A stretch of 64,000 nt of DNA from Phymorhynchus buccinoides (taxonomy: Eukaryota > Mollusca > Gastropoda > Neogastropoda > Raphitomidae), in contig CM065699.1 of assembly GCA_017654935.2 (NCBI GenBank), positions 45,272,362 through 45,336,361 of the forward strand. The letters are read 5' to 3'. Below are positions 1 to 12,885 of the stretch, one piece after another. Both the position numbers and the translations under genes were made by a program. Numbering within the stretch: position 1 is the stretch's first letter; each line of letters begins with the position of its first letter. The notes beneath the pieces were generated by a model. It was not told where the DNA came from and made no database searches. It worked only from the letters and a program-made list of their open reading frames with translations.

Positions 1-226
<226 letters not shown>

Positions 227-540
227 TGATTCCCAACTCACAGTCCAAAGGAATCGAATCGTTGTTAGGTCGTCATGAGGTAACCACCAGTGGAGACACT
301 GCTGAGTCACTTCGGTGGAGTTTAGTGGAGCCTGTTCTGATCTAGCATACGCGGGACACCACCTACTAAGCCTACTGACAACAATGTCTTAGTCACGGAG
401 TCTGCGTAAGGGTCCTGAGGGCGCCACATGATTTTATCTTTCTGCTGTGGATGTTTTCTGTGTTATGTTTGTTTGTTTGTTAAGTGTTGTTCTCAGTTTG
501 ACAAAAAATTTGAGATGTTTGTTTTTTGTTGAAGTTCGAT

Positions 541-955
541 TTGAAAGTAGGAAGTCAACGGATGCTATCCTATGTATGTTGTCAATATTTCTGAAAGTAG
601 GATGTCAACGGATGCTATCCTATGTATGTTGTCAATATTTCTGAAAGTAGGATGTCAACGGATGCTATCCTATGTATGTTGTCAATATTTCTGAAAGAAG
701 GATGTCAACGGATGCTATCCTATGTATGTTGTCAATATTTCTGGAAGTAGGATGTCAACGGATGCTATCCTATGTATGTTGTCAATATTTCTGAAAGTAG
801 GATGTCAATGGATGCTATCCTATGTATGTTGTCAATATTTCTGGAAGAAGGATGTCAACGGATGCTATCCTATGTATGTTGTCAATATTTCTGAAAGTAG
901 GAAGTCAACGGATGCTATCCTATGTATGTTGTCAATATTTCTGAAAGTTTGGTTC
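541..955. repeat. 50-bp tandem array, about 8 copies
   Basis: A unit beginning CTGAAAGTAGGATGTCAACG and ending TTGTCAATATTT repeats every 50 bases about eight times with few substitutions. Short ORFs across it are by-products of the repeat, because 50 is not a multiple of three. Confidence 0.95.
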
Positions 956-1006
956 ACAGACAGGGAGGGGTGGTCAGTGGATGATGCCTTTACGATGTGG
1001 ATGTTT

Positions 1007-1475
1007 ATATAATAATAATAATAATAATAATAATAGTTCTGGACATTTATAAAGCGCTCTACTGCCTTTGCAGGGAGCTCAGAGCGCTGTACATTAACAT
1101 TGAGATAAGCACTAAAAACAATGAGTAATGCCTACACACACAAGGACAAAAAAAAAAACCAACACACTCACAAAGCATTGTATATAAACACTGATTATAT
1201 ATGAAAAGGTAGAAACACAGATCATAATAGATATATAGAAAAAAAAACATTTTTAATCACGAAAAAAATACGACGAATAAGCCCTACGGACATGGTATGA
1301 ATACTAACTACATTATGTATAAGCAAACAATAAAGAAATCATTATAGGTATAAAGGACAAAATAGATTGATTTAAAAGTCAAAGACACACACAGACATCG
1401 AAATGCACCTCCCTCCCAATCCACCATTACACACACGCTCGCTCACACGCACGCACAATCACACACATACACACA

Positions 1476-1556
<81 letters not shown>

Positions 1557-3310
1557 CATTTGCGCATGCAGACGCACACATACACACCCACGCCTCTCCT
1601 TTTGCACACACAGCCCCCCACCCCCACCCCCACCCCCACACACACACGATCCAAGTCTATATAATCAGATGTAGGCTGTTACTGATAGGAGGCTTCAAAG
1701 AGGTGTGTTTTGAGAGATGTTTTGAAGGACTGAAGAGAGGAAGAGTGGCGAACACTGTGGGACAGGTTATTCCAGACTGAGGGGGCAGAGTGTGAGAAAG
1801 AGGATTCACCGAAGGTTTTAGTTTTGATACGAGGGATAGAAAGTAGGAGTGAATTGGCAGAAGATCTGAGCTGGCGTGCAGGAATGTAAGCTTGTGTAAG
1901 ATACTGAGGAGCAGTGCCGTGTATGGATTTAAAGGCGAGACATGCAACTTTATGTTGAATGCGAGCAGAAATAGGAAGCCAGTGAAGAGTTTGGAGTAGT
2001 GGGGTAATGTGTTCTGTCTTTTTTGCTTTGAAGACCAATCTTGCTGCAGCGTTCTGAACTTTTTGAAGTTTTTGGATCAAGGAATGAGGACAGCCAGACA
2101 GCAGAGAGTTGCAGTAGTCCAGTCTGGACAAGACTAGAGAGCAGACTAGTATTTGTGTTGCCTGAATGGTAAGAAGGTGGCGGATGGAGCTTATCTTACG
2201 AATCTGAAAGTAACTTTACAGAGATTGTTTACATGTGATTTCAGTGAAAGAATAGAGTCAATAGTCACGCCAAGATTTGTCACTGAAGGTGCGAAATCAA
2301 TATCAGAGGTATCGATATACATTGAGGAAGGTAAGGAATTGCTAACAGAAAGTCTGTGAGGAGTCAAGGCTTTAGTGTTGCTATCATTGAGTTGTAATTT
2401 GTTTTGGTTCATCCATGTCTTCACGTCACTAACACAACATTGAACAGATTGAATAGAGGAATCAGAATCAAAGTAGTTTCCTTGTATAGTTGGTTATCGT
2501 CTGCGAAGGCGTGATGATTCACTTAGTGCTGCTTAACGAGATCAAAAAGAGGTTGTATGTAGAGAATGAAGAGTACGGGTCCCAGGACAGATCCTTGGGG
2601 AACACCATACTTGATGATCGATGGAGTACAGTTATGGCCAGCTACAGAGATTGTTTCTGTACTTTTGGTGAGATAGAATTCAAACCAGGACAGTGCAGAA
2701 CCAGAAATGCCAAAAGATGGAAGTTCAGTTTAACGTCGCGTATCGGCTTTCGCCATGTACGACGGGCTGAACAAACAAACCAGGATATAAACAAAAATTT
2801 ATATTCCTGAATCACTGTCTTAGCCAAAAGGCAGAGAAGCGATCAGAATTATGCCAAAAGAATGGGAGAGTCTGTTAAGTAGGACAGTATGGTCAATAGT
2901 GTCAAAGGCTGTGGAGAGAGGTCAGGTAAAGTGAGGATGCATATTTTGCCATTGTCAAGGGATGTTAAGACGTTCATGATCTTAAGAAGAGCAGTTTCAG
3001 TACTGTGGTGGGGTCTGTATGCTGATTGTAAGGAGTTGAGTAGATTGTTTTACGTCAAATGTTCATTTAGCAGTAAAACAATAAGGCGTTCTAGAAGTTT
3101 AGAGAGAAAGGGAAGATTTGAAACGGGTCGATAGTTTTTCAGGTCGTCAGGATCAAGTGATGGCTTCTTTAGGAGAGGTTTTACCAGAGAACACTTATAG
3201 TTATCAGGAAAAGTTCCAGAAGTGAGGGAGTCGTTCATTATGTCGGTAATGAAAGGCAGGAGAACGTGAAGTGAGTCCAGTAGTAAGTCAGACTGGAAAG
3301 GACTTCCCAC
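1007..3310 (-). mobile_element. CR1/L2-like non-LTR retrotransposon, 5'-truncated and decayed
   Basis: Read on the minus strand, this is the 3' part of a LINE ORF2 broken into several frames. Visible reverse transcriptase pieces are a KPLLKKPSLD..NYRPVSNLPFLSKLLERL block (about 3220-3060), the catalytic FADD in HHAFADDNQLYK (about 2480-2515), a MNQNKLQLNDSNTKAL block with NLGVTID (about 2420-2230), and the C-terminal MSRLDYCNSLLSG..LHWLPI..R region (2131-1679). The 3' end continues through a GCGCTTTATAAATG-type tail to an (ATT)n tract at 1012-1035, as expected of CR1-like elements. The reading frame is interrupted between blocks, so it is inactive. The 5' break at about 3310 coincides with the start of the 41-bp array. 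CR1 versus a neighbouring clade cannot be decided by eye. Confidence 0.85.
1476..1650. repeat. (CA)n and C-rich microsatellite inside the LINE 3' region
   Basis: An almost pure (CA) run at 1476-1554 is followed by CA/CCCCAC variants to 1650. It sits between the LINE stop region and the LINE 3' tail. Confidence 0.9.
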
Positions 3311-4146
3311 ATATTACAGTGAACCAAGTCAGACTGGAAAGGACTTCCCACATATTACAGTGAACCAAGTCAGACTGGAAAGGACTTCCCACATATTACA
3401 GTGAACCAAGTCAGACGGGAAAGGACTTCCCACATATTACAGTGAACCAAGTCAGACTGGAAAGGACTTCCCACATATTACAGTGAACCAAGTCAGACTG
3501 GAAAGGACTTCCCACATATTACAGTGAACCAAGTCAGACTGGAAAGGACTTCCCACATATTACAGTGAACCAAGTCAGACTGGAAAGGACTTCCCACATA
3601 TTACAGTGAACCAAGTCAGACTGGAAAGGACTTCCCACATATTACAGTGAACCAAGTCAGACTGGAAAGGACTTCCCACATATTACAGTGAACCAAGTCA
3701 GACTGGAAAGGACTTCCCACATATTACAGTGAACCAAGTCAGACGGGAAAGGACTTCCCACATATTACAGTGAACCAAGTCAGACGGGAAAGGACTTCCC
3801 ACATATTACAGTGAACCAAGTCAGACGGGAAAGGACTTCCCACATATTACAGTGAACCAAGTCAGACGGGAAAGGACTTCCCACATATTACAGTGAACCA
3901 AGTCAGACGGGAAAGGACTTCCCACATATTACAGTGAACCAAGTCAGACTGGAAAGGACTTCCCACATATTACAGTGAACCAAGTCAGACGGGAAAGGAC
4001 TTCCCACATATTACAGTGAACCAAGTCAGACTGGAAAGGACTTCCCACATATTACAGTGAACCAAGTCAGACGGGAAAGGACTTCCCACATATTACAGTG
4101 AACCAAGTCAGACTGGAAAGGACTTCCCACATATTACAGTGAACCT
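3285..4146. repeat. 41-bp tandem array seeded at the LINE 5' edge, 21 copies
   Basis: The unit AAGTCAGACTGGAAAGGACT plus 21 more bases repeats every 41 bases from 3285 to 4146. About half of each unit, read on the minus strand, is the SPFQSD-coding sequence at the edge of the adjacent LINE. Units differ mainly at one position (ACTGG versus ACGGG), and the G variant comes in blocks, which points to stepwise multi-unit duplication. Confidence 0.95.
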
Positions 4147-4203
4147 CACTATGCCAACCACCCAACACACTGGCCAGAAATGGCCGTCATTGCGGGGTGG
4201 TCG

Positions 4204-4730
4204 TTAAACGGGAGACTCTTTTAGTAGCAAATAAGTAGAGAAGAGAGTGGTGAATACAACTGCCCTAATTATCAGGGAGTCTGCGATACCGGGGTGTCCG
4301 TTAGGTGGGGTTTGTCTGGATTTTCTTGAAAGTTTGTTTAGCTTAACTTGTGTTGCTTGTAAGGTCACCCGAAAACACGGTCTTTTAAAATAAGATATTT
4401 CTGCCATCATTGATGGCAGATTAGAACAAAATGGTAGACTTGCAATTCTAACGCCCCCCAATTCATGAAATGGACAATGTATATCACATTTTTCAGTTCC
4501 CATTCACGCAAGTATTGATGAAAGTTGATTCACCAGTAGCACACTTTTCTACATTGTACACCCCATTCTCTCCCCTCTATCATATGCTACTCTGGGACAT
4601 GCCTGAGCCACATGTATCAAACGTTTTATTAAATTAAGTCTGAATAAAAATAATTTTAACTCATCTACAGGTATGATTTATCATTTGTTTGAACCAGTTC
4701 CTCTCTGTGTTAATGGCTTTTCTAAATTGT
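4204..4730. other. AT-rich intergenic stretch without recognised feature
   Basis: No convincing coding block, RNA gene or repeat structure was seen here. Short ORFs lack codon structure and recognisable motifs. Confidence 0.5.
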
Positions 4731-4737
4731 AAGTTTT

Positions 4738-4980
4738 CAATTGGTTATTTCACGAACTGGGCAAACCATTTTGCCCATTAACATTTGATGAAATGGGCAA
4801 TTTCACGGATTGGACGTAACACATGCATGCGTGTGTTTTCAATTGGTTATCTAATGAACTGGGCAGACCATTTTCACGGATTGGGCGTAACACATGCATG
4901 CGTGTGTTTTCAATTGGTTATCTAATGAACTGGGCAGACCATTTTCACAGATTGGGCGTAACACATGCAAGCCGTGTGCT
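4738..4980. repeat. 71-bp tandem repeat, about 3 copies, abutting a splice acceptor
   Basis: Copies starting AATTGGTTATCTAATGAACT begin at 4841 and 4912 (period 71), with a more diverged longer copy from 4738. The last copy runs into the polypyrimidine tract of the acceptor at 4991, so the array lies at the 3' end of an intron. Confidence 0.85.
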
Positions 4981-4991
4981 TTCTCTCTCAG

Positions 4992-5198
4992 GAGGCGGAG
5001 AAGAAGCGCAAGGTGGAGAAGCTGAAGCAGAGGCGCTGGCAGGAGAAGCACCGGCGCTTCATCTTCGGCGTTCCCCCCAGTGACTACGACACGGACCGCG
5101 ACCCCCTGCTGCCTGCATCCTCCCGCGCGCCCAGCGTAGAGCGCGGCCTTTCCCCTGAACAGGGCAGATCCTCTGAGGGAGTGCAGGAGGCTGACGGG
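4992..5198 (+). CDS. Penultimate (or first part of terminal) exon of an unrecognised gene
   Basis: A polypyrimidine acceptor (TGCTTTCTCTCTCAG) at 4976-4991 precedes an open phase-0 frame starting EAEKKRKVEKLKQRRWQEKH, a strongly basic and probably helical stretch, then RRFIFGVPPSDYDTDRDPLL. GC content and codon pattern differ sharply from the AT-rich flanks. The frame stays open to 5438 but becomes low-complexity Pro/Ser, while the next exon starts in another frame after a clear acceptor at 5388. Phase-0 GT donors are possible at 5181, 5199 and 5232; 5198 is taken as a provisional end. An intracellular tail of a membrane or scaffold protein is possible, but I do not recognise the family. Upstream exons are not identified. 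Confidence 0.55.
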
Positions 5199-5388
5199 GT
5201 CAACAAGCACCGCCAGGAGTCTCTCTTCTTAGTTCCCCCACCACTACCCCCACCATCCTCTTCTACCCCCACGGATCCGCACCACCGTCATTCCTCTAGC
5301 CCTCCCCCTCCCCCCTCCTCCTCCTCCTCCTCACCATCCGTCTCTCGGTTCCTCGCAGTATCCCTTACCCCCTCCTCCTCCCCCGCAG

Positions 5389-5901
5389 GTGTTCTCCGTG
5401 TCCCCGCCCACCCCGACGGTTTCGGAGCACGCGTCTGAGGAAGCGGGGCAGCAGGGTTCTGGAGAGAAGGAGAGGGCTGGTCGGCCGCACCCCCACCACC
5501 ACCACCACCACCACCCCACCTCCTCGCTGTCGTTCCAGCGCGCCGTGGCGGGTCTGAGCGGCGTGGTGTCCAGGGAGCAGTCTGAGGAGGACCCGGAACA
5601 CCCTGGATCGGACTCCGACTCCGCCGAGGACAGCTTCCACCGGGAGGGGTCCTACGATCTCCTGGACGACGACGTCCCCCAGTCCCTACCTCCTCCCCCC
5701 CAGGCCCCCATCCACGCTCCCCCACCCATCTCCCCACCCTACACCACCGTGCCCACCTCGCAACCCCCTCCTCCACCTTCCACCTCTACCCCTGCTCCTG
5801 CTGATCCCGTCACAGCGGAGGAGGAAGTTCCCCTCTCCCGGGAAAGGTCCCCTGAGTCGGATGGTGCTGACTCGGCTGACACTGGCTCCACGCAGCTTTG
5901 A
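5389..5901 (+). CDS. Terminal exon of the same unrecognised gene, acidic Pro/Ser-rich tail
   Basis: After the acceptor CCTCCTCCTCCCCCGCAG, a phase-0 frame begins VFSVSPPTPTVSEHASEEAG and ends ..SADTGSTQL with TGA at 5899-5901. It contains a seven-histidine run, a short FQRAVAGLSGVVSREQSEED segment, an acidic SDSDSAEDSFHREGSYDLLD segment and a long Pro-rich stretch with PPPP motifs that could bind SH3, WW or EVH1 domains. It looks like a disordered cytoplasmic C-terminus with many possible phosphorylation sites. The frame differs from the preceding block by one position, so an intron of about 150-210 bases, or a frameshift, must separate them. Family unknown. Confidence 0.6.
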   Translation: MFSVSPPTPTVSEHASEEAGQQGSGEKERAGRPHPHHHHHHHPTSSLSFQRAVAGLSGVVSREQSEEDPEHPGSDSDSAEDSFHREGSYDLLDDDVPQSLPPPPQAPIHAPPPISPPYTTVPTSQPPPPPSTSTPAPADPVTAEEEVPLSRERSPESDGADSADTGSTQL

Positions 5902-6030
5902 GTGCACAGTGCAACCTGCTGCTTCCTTTCTCCACACTGAGTGCACAGTGCAACCTGCTGCTTTCTTTATCAACACTGAGTGCACAGTGCAACCTGCTGC
6001 TTTCTGAGTGCACAGTGCAACCTGCTGGTT
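5902..6030. repeat. Short imperfect tandem repeat after the stop codon, 4 copies
   Basis: Four copies of GAGTGCACAGTGCAACCTGC plus a variable T/C-rich spacer of about 18-20 bases follow the stop codon directly. The first copy overlaps the last codons, so this is another array seeded at the end of a coding exon. Confidence 0.8.
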
Positions 6031-7159
6031 AGTGTTACAAATACTCGCTTCAATAAGAAACGCGAACATTTGCGAGAGGGAGAGAGATAGACGGAGATCA
6101 TGTGAAGTACGAGCGCGCGCGTGTGTGTGTGTGTGTGTACAACATTTTTGCATTTAATTCGTATTTGTTTTGTTTGGAAGCGAGTATAATAGAGTATATA
6201 CTGGAAGGGAAAGAGCATATAGAGTGAGTATCTATGCAGACACCATTGTAGTACGTGTTTCAAGCAGATGCTATGAGAGTCAATAAGTTCCTCCAAGGAT
6301 CCGTATTGTCCGAAACACAGAACAAGCACACTCCGCACTATCGTTCTTTCCTGTAACGGTGATTTTGTAGCGGACTGGTTTTTGTTGTTTTTAATCAGAC
6401 CTATTAATGTATGTTATCCATTGTTATCCATTGTTATGTTATGCATTGTTATGCACGCACTGTGGTGGTTTCCGGTTTTTTTCATTTGTCAAATGCTGGA
6501 ACTGTTCACATATTATGAATCCTGTTCTTGGAGATAACATTGTACGCACAGCGATTGGCAGTGGAATGTGTTTCATTCTTGAGTATACTTCTCGTCATTA
6601 TACTTCTCGTGTATTTCGTTTGCTTTAGTCTGTATGTGCCATGCCTATAATTATGTCTGTGTTCTATGCAAACAGCTTGTGAATATTGCCACAGTATATA
6701 CAAGCATATGTATATTTTATAAATGTGATTCTAGTTGTATGCCTGGGGTTTATCAAGTTTATTTGCGGAGCATCAACTGCGGACAGTGCGGTGTGGTTTT
6801 AAAACGATCCAATCGTTGGTGTTCACAAGCTGTTCAGCAGAAGAAACAGCCTGAATTAATGGGACAAGTGCTAAATGGAGATTGTGCCGATGCTGCATCA
6901 CATTTAGGCTTTGAAAAAGAAGTGCACCTTTCAATCCATATTAATGTTTTATTATTATCGATATATTATTATTATTATTGGTGTTACTATTTCGTCGTTC
7001 TTTTGCTGTCGTGTGTAATGATGATGTTATATATTGCTGTTTGTTTGTCTATTCATTTCTCTATTTTGCTTGTTTATTTATTTTATTTGTTTGAGGACCT
7101 GAGGAAAAGAAGTGTTGTTACGCTTATTCAGTTCATCCTCATTAAACATTTCAAGTTCA

Positions 7160-7160
7160 A

Positions 7161-7243
<83 letters not shown>
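7160..7243. repeat. (TC)n microsatellite
   Basis: Uninterrupted TC dinucleotide run of about 84 bases. Ser/Leu and Arg/Glu ORFs over it are artefacts. Confidence 0.95.
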
Positions 7244-7246
<3 letters not shown>

Positions 7247-7831
7247 GTATGTACTGACAAACGTTTTAGTAAAAGGTCTGATAAGATATTTGAGTAGGCC
7301 TAGGTGTATCTGATCTAATGATGCACCCAAAACAAACACTACAAAGCCGTTTATTAAGATATGTTTGTCAGTTCATTGTATCAACATAATAATTATCCAC
7401 AGGCACAAACACACACTTTCCTTTTTTATTTTTGCAGTGAGACATTGCGTTTTTACATGTATGTATTGAATTGGAGCCACTCGAAAGAGAACAATGAAAA
7501 TGATGGTTTTATTTGGTTGGTTGGTTGATTTGTTCTATATCTGATTTTTTTGGTTGTTTTTTTTTGTTGGGGGGGATAGGATGGATTTCCTTTTCTTTTC
7601 TTCTAAGACGATAACCACTATTAAGTTAATGACGAAAACGGTTTAAATTTAAATCGCTAATCGAGAGGAATGAAAGTATGTTTCTATTGGCTTCGTTCAC
7701 CAGTTTGGGTTGTTTCTGAAGTGACTGAACATTTGGTCTTATACAATTGTGACGTGTTTAAAAAAAATATTTTTACATCAGAAAGAAACATTGACAATAA
7801 GGCCTGAAGCGAAGAAAAGTGTAAGACGCTT

Positions 7832-7888
7832 GAAAATTCGCTGCAAACTACAATATGGGCGTTTGTGTTCTTTATTGTCTTGTAAAGA
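7832..7888 (+). repeat. Dispersed 57-bp repeat, copy 1
   Basis: The segment from GAAAATTCGCTGCA through TTTATTGTCTTGTAA is repeated at 12886-12942 with only a few mismatches. It lies in the candidate 3' UTR. Confidence 0.75.
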
Positions 7889-8319
7889 AACATTTCTTGC
7901 GATTAATATACGAAGGTGAGAGAGATGGGTTTTTTAGTAATTTTAATAGCTGTTTATTTTTGAAAGAAACTCGTAAATTCGAGGTCTTTGCTTGTTTGTT
8001 TTTCACTAGTGCACGTGTATTGTTTCATACTGGTAAGTGTATTGTTTGATGCTTCATGGATTGCATTGACCACAAATCTTGCTTTCACAGATTTTATCTA
8101 CAAGATGAAAGATCGACACGGTTTTGTTTGATTTTATTGTAAGCACAACATTTATGGATGTTTTGTGAGGCATTGTTCACTATGTACAGCAACAGTCATT
8201 GTTTTACTGTAATAACAACTTTTACATAAGTTTATAATTGGCGCAAGAAAGAGTGATTCGTACTTTGTATTGCTTTTGTTCTCTTCAGATGTAGCTGTGT
8301 TATTGCGGAGTGTGTCCGT

Positions 8320-8578
8320 ACGTGCGCGCGCACGCCTCTTGTGTGTGTGTGTGTTTTTGTTGTGTGTGTGTGTGTGTGTGTGTGTGGAGAAAGAGAGAGA
8401 GTGGGAAGGAGAGGGGGCGAGACAACTTTAGGCTTTGGGGTAGGTTTGACGAGATCACGGTTATCACAATCTACAAATATTGCTAATTATGCAATATGGG
8501 TTCATTCATTTTCCAGGGAAGCGCGCGCGCGCGCGCGTGTGCGTGTGTGTGCGTGCGTGCGTGTGTGTGTGTGTTGAA
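8320..8578. repeat. GT/GC microsatellite cluster
   Basis: Two clusters, (GT)n at 8340-8387 and (GC)n followed by (GT)n at 8521-8573, flank a short GAGAG-rich segment. Confidence 0.85.
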
Positions 8579-9410
8579 AAACAAAACAACAACAATAAAC
8601 TTGTGCGTAACGTTTGACCGTCAGAGTTTTAAAGTTTGTATATGAATTTGTATTAGTTTGATTGCATTTGTTCTACAGTTGTTTGATCTTTTCTTTGGAA
8701 AAAGAGTTTTTGATCAAACTGCTGTCGTTATGCTGTTGTTATGCTGTTGTTATGCTGTTGTTATGCTTTTTGTTTATGTTAGATTTGACTATTTCCTGCC
8801 AGTGGAGTGCTGTCAAGCAAACTACTCATTTGTGCCAAGGTCTAAACAAAATAGTCATTGTTTGAAAATGCCGTTCAGTCTGTCAACTGCCTTGTCAATC
8901 TGTGGCTTTGTTATGGTGCTTTGCTGAGAGAAGATGGTTATTTGCCCTCTAATCTCTGTGTGCAAAATATTCATTGTTCAGGTGCACTTTCTTTTCTCTG
9001 CTTATGACCAAGACTTTTGCAAACATGTCCTCTTTTTTTGTTCCCAATACATTTGTCTACGAGTACGAATATTCATTGTTGGAAGTTCAAATCCAATCAT
9101 TTTGATTTTATGTTTGTCATTGGCATCTGCTTGGTATTGGCATCTGCTTGGTATGGCTTGTTGCTGTTGTTGTTTTCACTTCGTGTTCAAAGTCATCATC
9201 CATCAATAACCAGTGAGATTACCAACCAGTACAATCATGTGTTTGTGAATATTGTGCAGTTGGAAACAAAAGATGTCATGTATTGTTAAAAAACAACAAC
9301 GTGGTTTTCCCCTTTTCACATTGACGATTTAAATGGATGGTGTACTTCGTTATCTTGTTCAATAAAAAATTTCATTAAAGTGTCCCAGAATGATTTTGTT
9401 ATAGAAATAA

Positions 9411-9852
<442 letters not shown>

Positions 9853-10153
9853 ACATTTTCACTGAAAGACACACAGAGAGTGAGGAGCGTTGGTCGAGCT
9901 ATTACCCAATGATAATCAGTCATACAAATAAAAACAGAAGCATGAAATATGAACTGGATGATATAATAGTTTGAATCAACAAAGTATACAAAATAAACAA
10001 ATCAACAAACGCGAGCTTAAGAGAAAAGTGATATAAAAGAAAGAAAGAAAGTTATTAGTCTAAACTTAGATAATAATCAAACCTAACATAAAAAGTTAAC
10101 TTCACCACACACACAACCTCTCACTTCCCTGGTCCAATGCACACTGCCGGATC

Positions 10154-10176
10154 CCCCCCCCCCCCCCCCCCCCCCA
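10154..10176. repeat. Poly-C run followed by (CA)n
   Basis: A run of about 22 C residues followed by a short CA tract. Confidence 0.9.
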
Positions 10177-10345
10177 CACACACACTTCAGTCTCCATCAA
10201 CTTATTAACTATTATCCCGCCAAAACCTGTCATCCAATCAAACTACAACTAGAATATCTCCATCAAACCACAAACACACGCACACGCGCTCAAAAGTATG
10301 GCTACATCTATACTGATCAACAAACTAAAAAAGTCACTTTTGTGA

Positions 10346-10348
<3 letters not shown>

Positions 10349-10408
<60 letters not shown>

Positions 10409-11145
10409 AGATGATGATGAAACGAAGTAACAGGATACACACTGACGAAGCGAGGTAACAGGATACACACTGATGAAGCGAAGTAACAGGATACACACTG
10501 ACGAAGCGAGGTAACAGGATACACACTGATGAAGCGAAGTAACAGGATACACACTGACGAAGCGAGGTAACAGGATACACACTGACGAAGCGAGGTAACA
10601 GGATACACACTGACGAGGCGAGGTAACAGGATACACGCTGATGAAGCGAAGTAACAGGATACACGCTGATGAAGCGAGGTAACAGGATACACACTGATGA
10701 AGCGAGGTAACAGGATGCACACTGATGAAGCGAGGTAACAGGACACACACTGATGAAGCGAAGTAACAGGATACACACTGACGAAGCGAGGTAACAGGAT
10801 ACACACTGACGAAGCGAGGTAACAGGATACACACTGATGAAGCGAAGTAACAGGATACACAGTGATGAAGCGAGGTAACAGGATACACACTGACGAAGCG
10901 AGGTAACAGGATACACACTGACGAGGCGAGGTAACAGGATACACGCTGACGAAGCGAGGTAACAGGATGCACACTGATGAAGCGAGGTAACGGGATACAC
11001 ACTGACGAAGCGAGGTAACAGGATACACACTGACGAAGCGAGGTAACAGGATACACACTGACGAAGCGAGGTAACAGGATACACACTGACGAAGCGAGGT
11101 AACAGGATACACACTGATGAAGCGAAGTAACAGGATACAGATAAC
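10349..11145. repeat. (TC)n tract joined to a 28-bp tandem array, about 25 copies
   Basis: A (TC)n run at 10349-10407 is followed from about 10430 by roughly 25 copies of a 28-base unit (ACACTGACGAAGCGAGGTAA plus CAGGATAC). Variants alternate between GACGAAGCGAGG and GATGAAGCGAAG. Long minus-strand ORFs exist in all three frames only because the unit has no stop and is not a multiple of three; the repeating VYPVTSLRQCVSCYLASSVC-type peptide is not taken as a protein. Confidence 0.95.
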
Positions 11146-11687
11146 ATGATCCCACGTCTGATAAAGAACCCAAAACTAAACAATTATCAAACTGAGAATG
11201 ACGTTTGAAATAACACGAGGTTAACGACAGAACCGTATTTAGTGATTCTTCTGTCATGTCATGATTAGATTGGATCTTTATAACTAGGAATAGTAAAGCA
11301 AATGCAATAATTTTCAACGATGAGGAGTTTTTATCTAAATGGAAAACAAAAAGAACTTTAAATTGACTTCAACTTTTTCCCGACACCAGTGTCACAGGGA
11401 AGCTGAATGCATCGCTGTTTTTGCTCATTCTGAAGCAATAGAGACAACAATCTTGGATACACACAGTTACTTCATGTCTTTCAAATTTTATAGATACAAT
11501 CTTCGGATATGTACATTTTGAAATGAAACATTCATATGTTCTAAACAATTTTCATTTTAGAGAAGAGACGAACAGAAACATGAGTATGTCTTTCCAATTC
11601 AATTCCCAACAATTCTTTCAGAAAATAATATGTGTGGGATCACCTTTTTAGAAACGGGTAAAAGAACATAACAACACTCCAGAATCG

Positions 11688-12718
11688 ATGGTGATAATGT
11701 TGAAATCCTTCAGAGATAGTGTGTGTCTGCAAACATTTCTGATGATCTTCATTGTCGTTTGTGACCGTGCGGTAGCGAACCAAACTAAGGGTTGTTTAAT
11801 TCGGGATGTTTTGCTGAAGAACTATGACAGTGCAGTCCTGCCCATGAAAAGTCTCTCAGAGGCCGTCAATGTCTGTGTCCATCGGCATCAGGAGCATGGG
11901 CTCTCCCGGCCAGTACGAAAAGAGCATGGCATCCCTCGGCTGGTTGAACGCCAGTTGGCACGACAGTTCCCTGACTTGGGATCTCAGTAAATACCCGTTC
12001 GATCATGTTAAACTTCCAAAAGACGATATCTGGCAAGCCGAGCTCATTGTTTTCAACAGTTTGCGTCAGTGAACCCCCGGACACAGTACCCCACGCTGTT
12101 GTTCAGCATGACGGCATGGTGACCGTGCTGCAGGGAACTCGGTTCTTCACGTTCTGCTCCATGGACGCCTTACGCTTCCCTCTGGACACACAGACCTGCT
12201 CAGTGGAGGTGATGTCTTGGAATGAACACGTCAATTCTAGTTTCAAGGACCCTGCCTTTGAGATGGACTTCATGACCACTGTTTCCAAGTGGACCCTTCG
12301 TCGCACAGATACGGTTTACATCACCACATCGGATAATTTTAGACTTTTGCGCTTTGACTTCATCTTAGCTGCGGAGATGACCTTTGAGACGTTTACTTTG
12401 TTTCTGCCCGTAGTATTCCTGTCTCAGACTAACTCTGGTGTTCTTGGTACCCGTGAATTGTGGGGAGACGATCACGTTGGGCATTGCGTTCTTCGAGTCC
12501 TTGGTGTTCTTCAAGGTGAAGACGATTTCTGCCATTCTTTCAGAAAGAATCAGCATGAAGATCTAGCCAACAAAACCGAACCTGGTTCCCCAGAACAGGA
12601 TGTTCCAACCTGCTACCACTGGACCACTGTCAAGAACCTCTTGACGAAAACCGAGCAGCGCAGTGGTGAAGAGAGAAAGTCTTTCTGCAAGCCTGGACTG
12701 GTTGTTTTCAAACGATGA
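11688..12718 (+). pseudogene. Cys-loop ligand-gated ion channel (nicotinic receptor-like) pseudogene
   Basis: The segment encodes, in order but in alternating frames, a signal-peptide-like start (MVIMLKSF..FLMIFIVVC), an extracellular domain with LGWLNASWHDSSLTWD and DIWQAELIVFNS, and the Cys-loop CSMDALRFPLDTQTC (two Cys 13 residues apart). The start of the first membrane segment (FETFTLFLPVVFLS) follows, then a pore-region block VPVNCGETITLGIAFFESLV. Frame changes are needed near 11868, near 12060 and near 12450, and an in-frame stop follows ISMKI at about 12564. There are no introns, whereas family members normally have several, so a retro-copied or decayed gene is likely. The Cys-Cys agonist-site pair of alpha subunits is not apparent. 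If expressed, only truncated peptides would result. Confidence 0.85.
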
Positions 12719-12885
12719 CAGTCCTCAACTTGATCATGTTGCTAGGGTTTGCTTTGCTTTTTTACATCTTGTGATTCCATGTACATTGTTATTCCATGTG
12801 ATTGCATGAAGAGCATTCATATATTCGCAACGTATAGTTCATATCCATATCATATGTGTCTGAATGTCATCGCGGCTGTGTGGGT

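Larger units (their letters stand above)
5902..9400 (+). other. Possible 3' UTR/downstream region of the plus-strand gene
   Basis: This T-rich stretch has no supported coding sequence. It holds (GT)n, (TC)n and GC/GT microsatellites and ends near an AATAAA at 9361 with a further ATTAAA-like signal just after it. A long 3' UTR is plausible but unproven. Confidence 0.3.

Noticed and set aside
5288..5776. Minus-strand ORF of 162 codons rich in Gly/Arg
   Set aside because: Antisense shadow of the GC-rich plus-strand exon, with no splice or homology support.
10249..11317. Three overlapping minus-strand ORFs of about 290-300 codons
   Set aside because: They only track the 28-bp array, are open in all three frames, and give the same shifted peptides; no splice or homology support.
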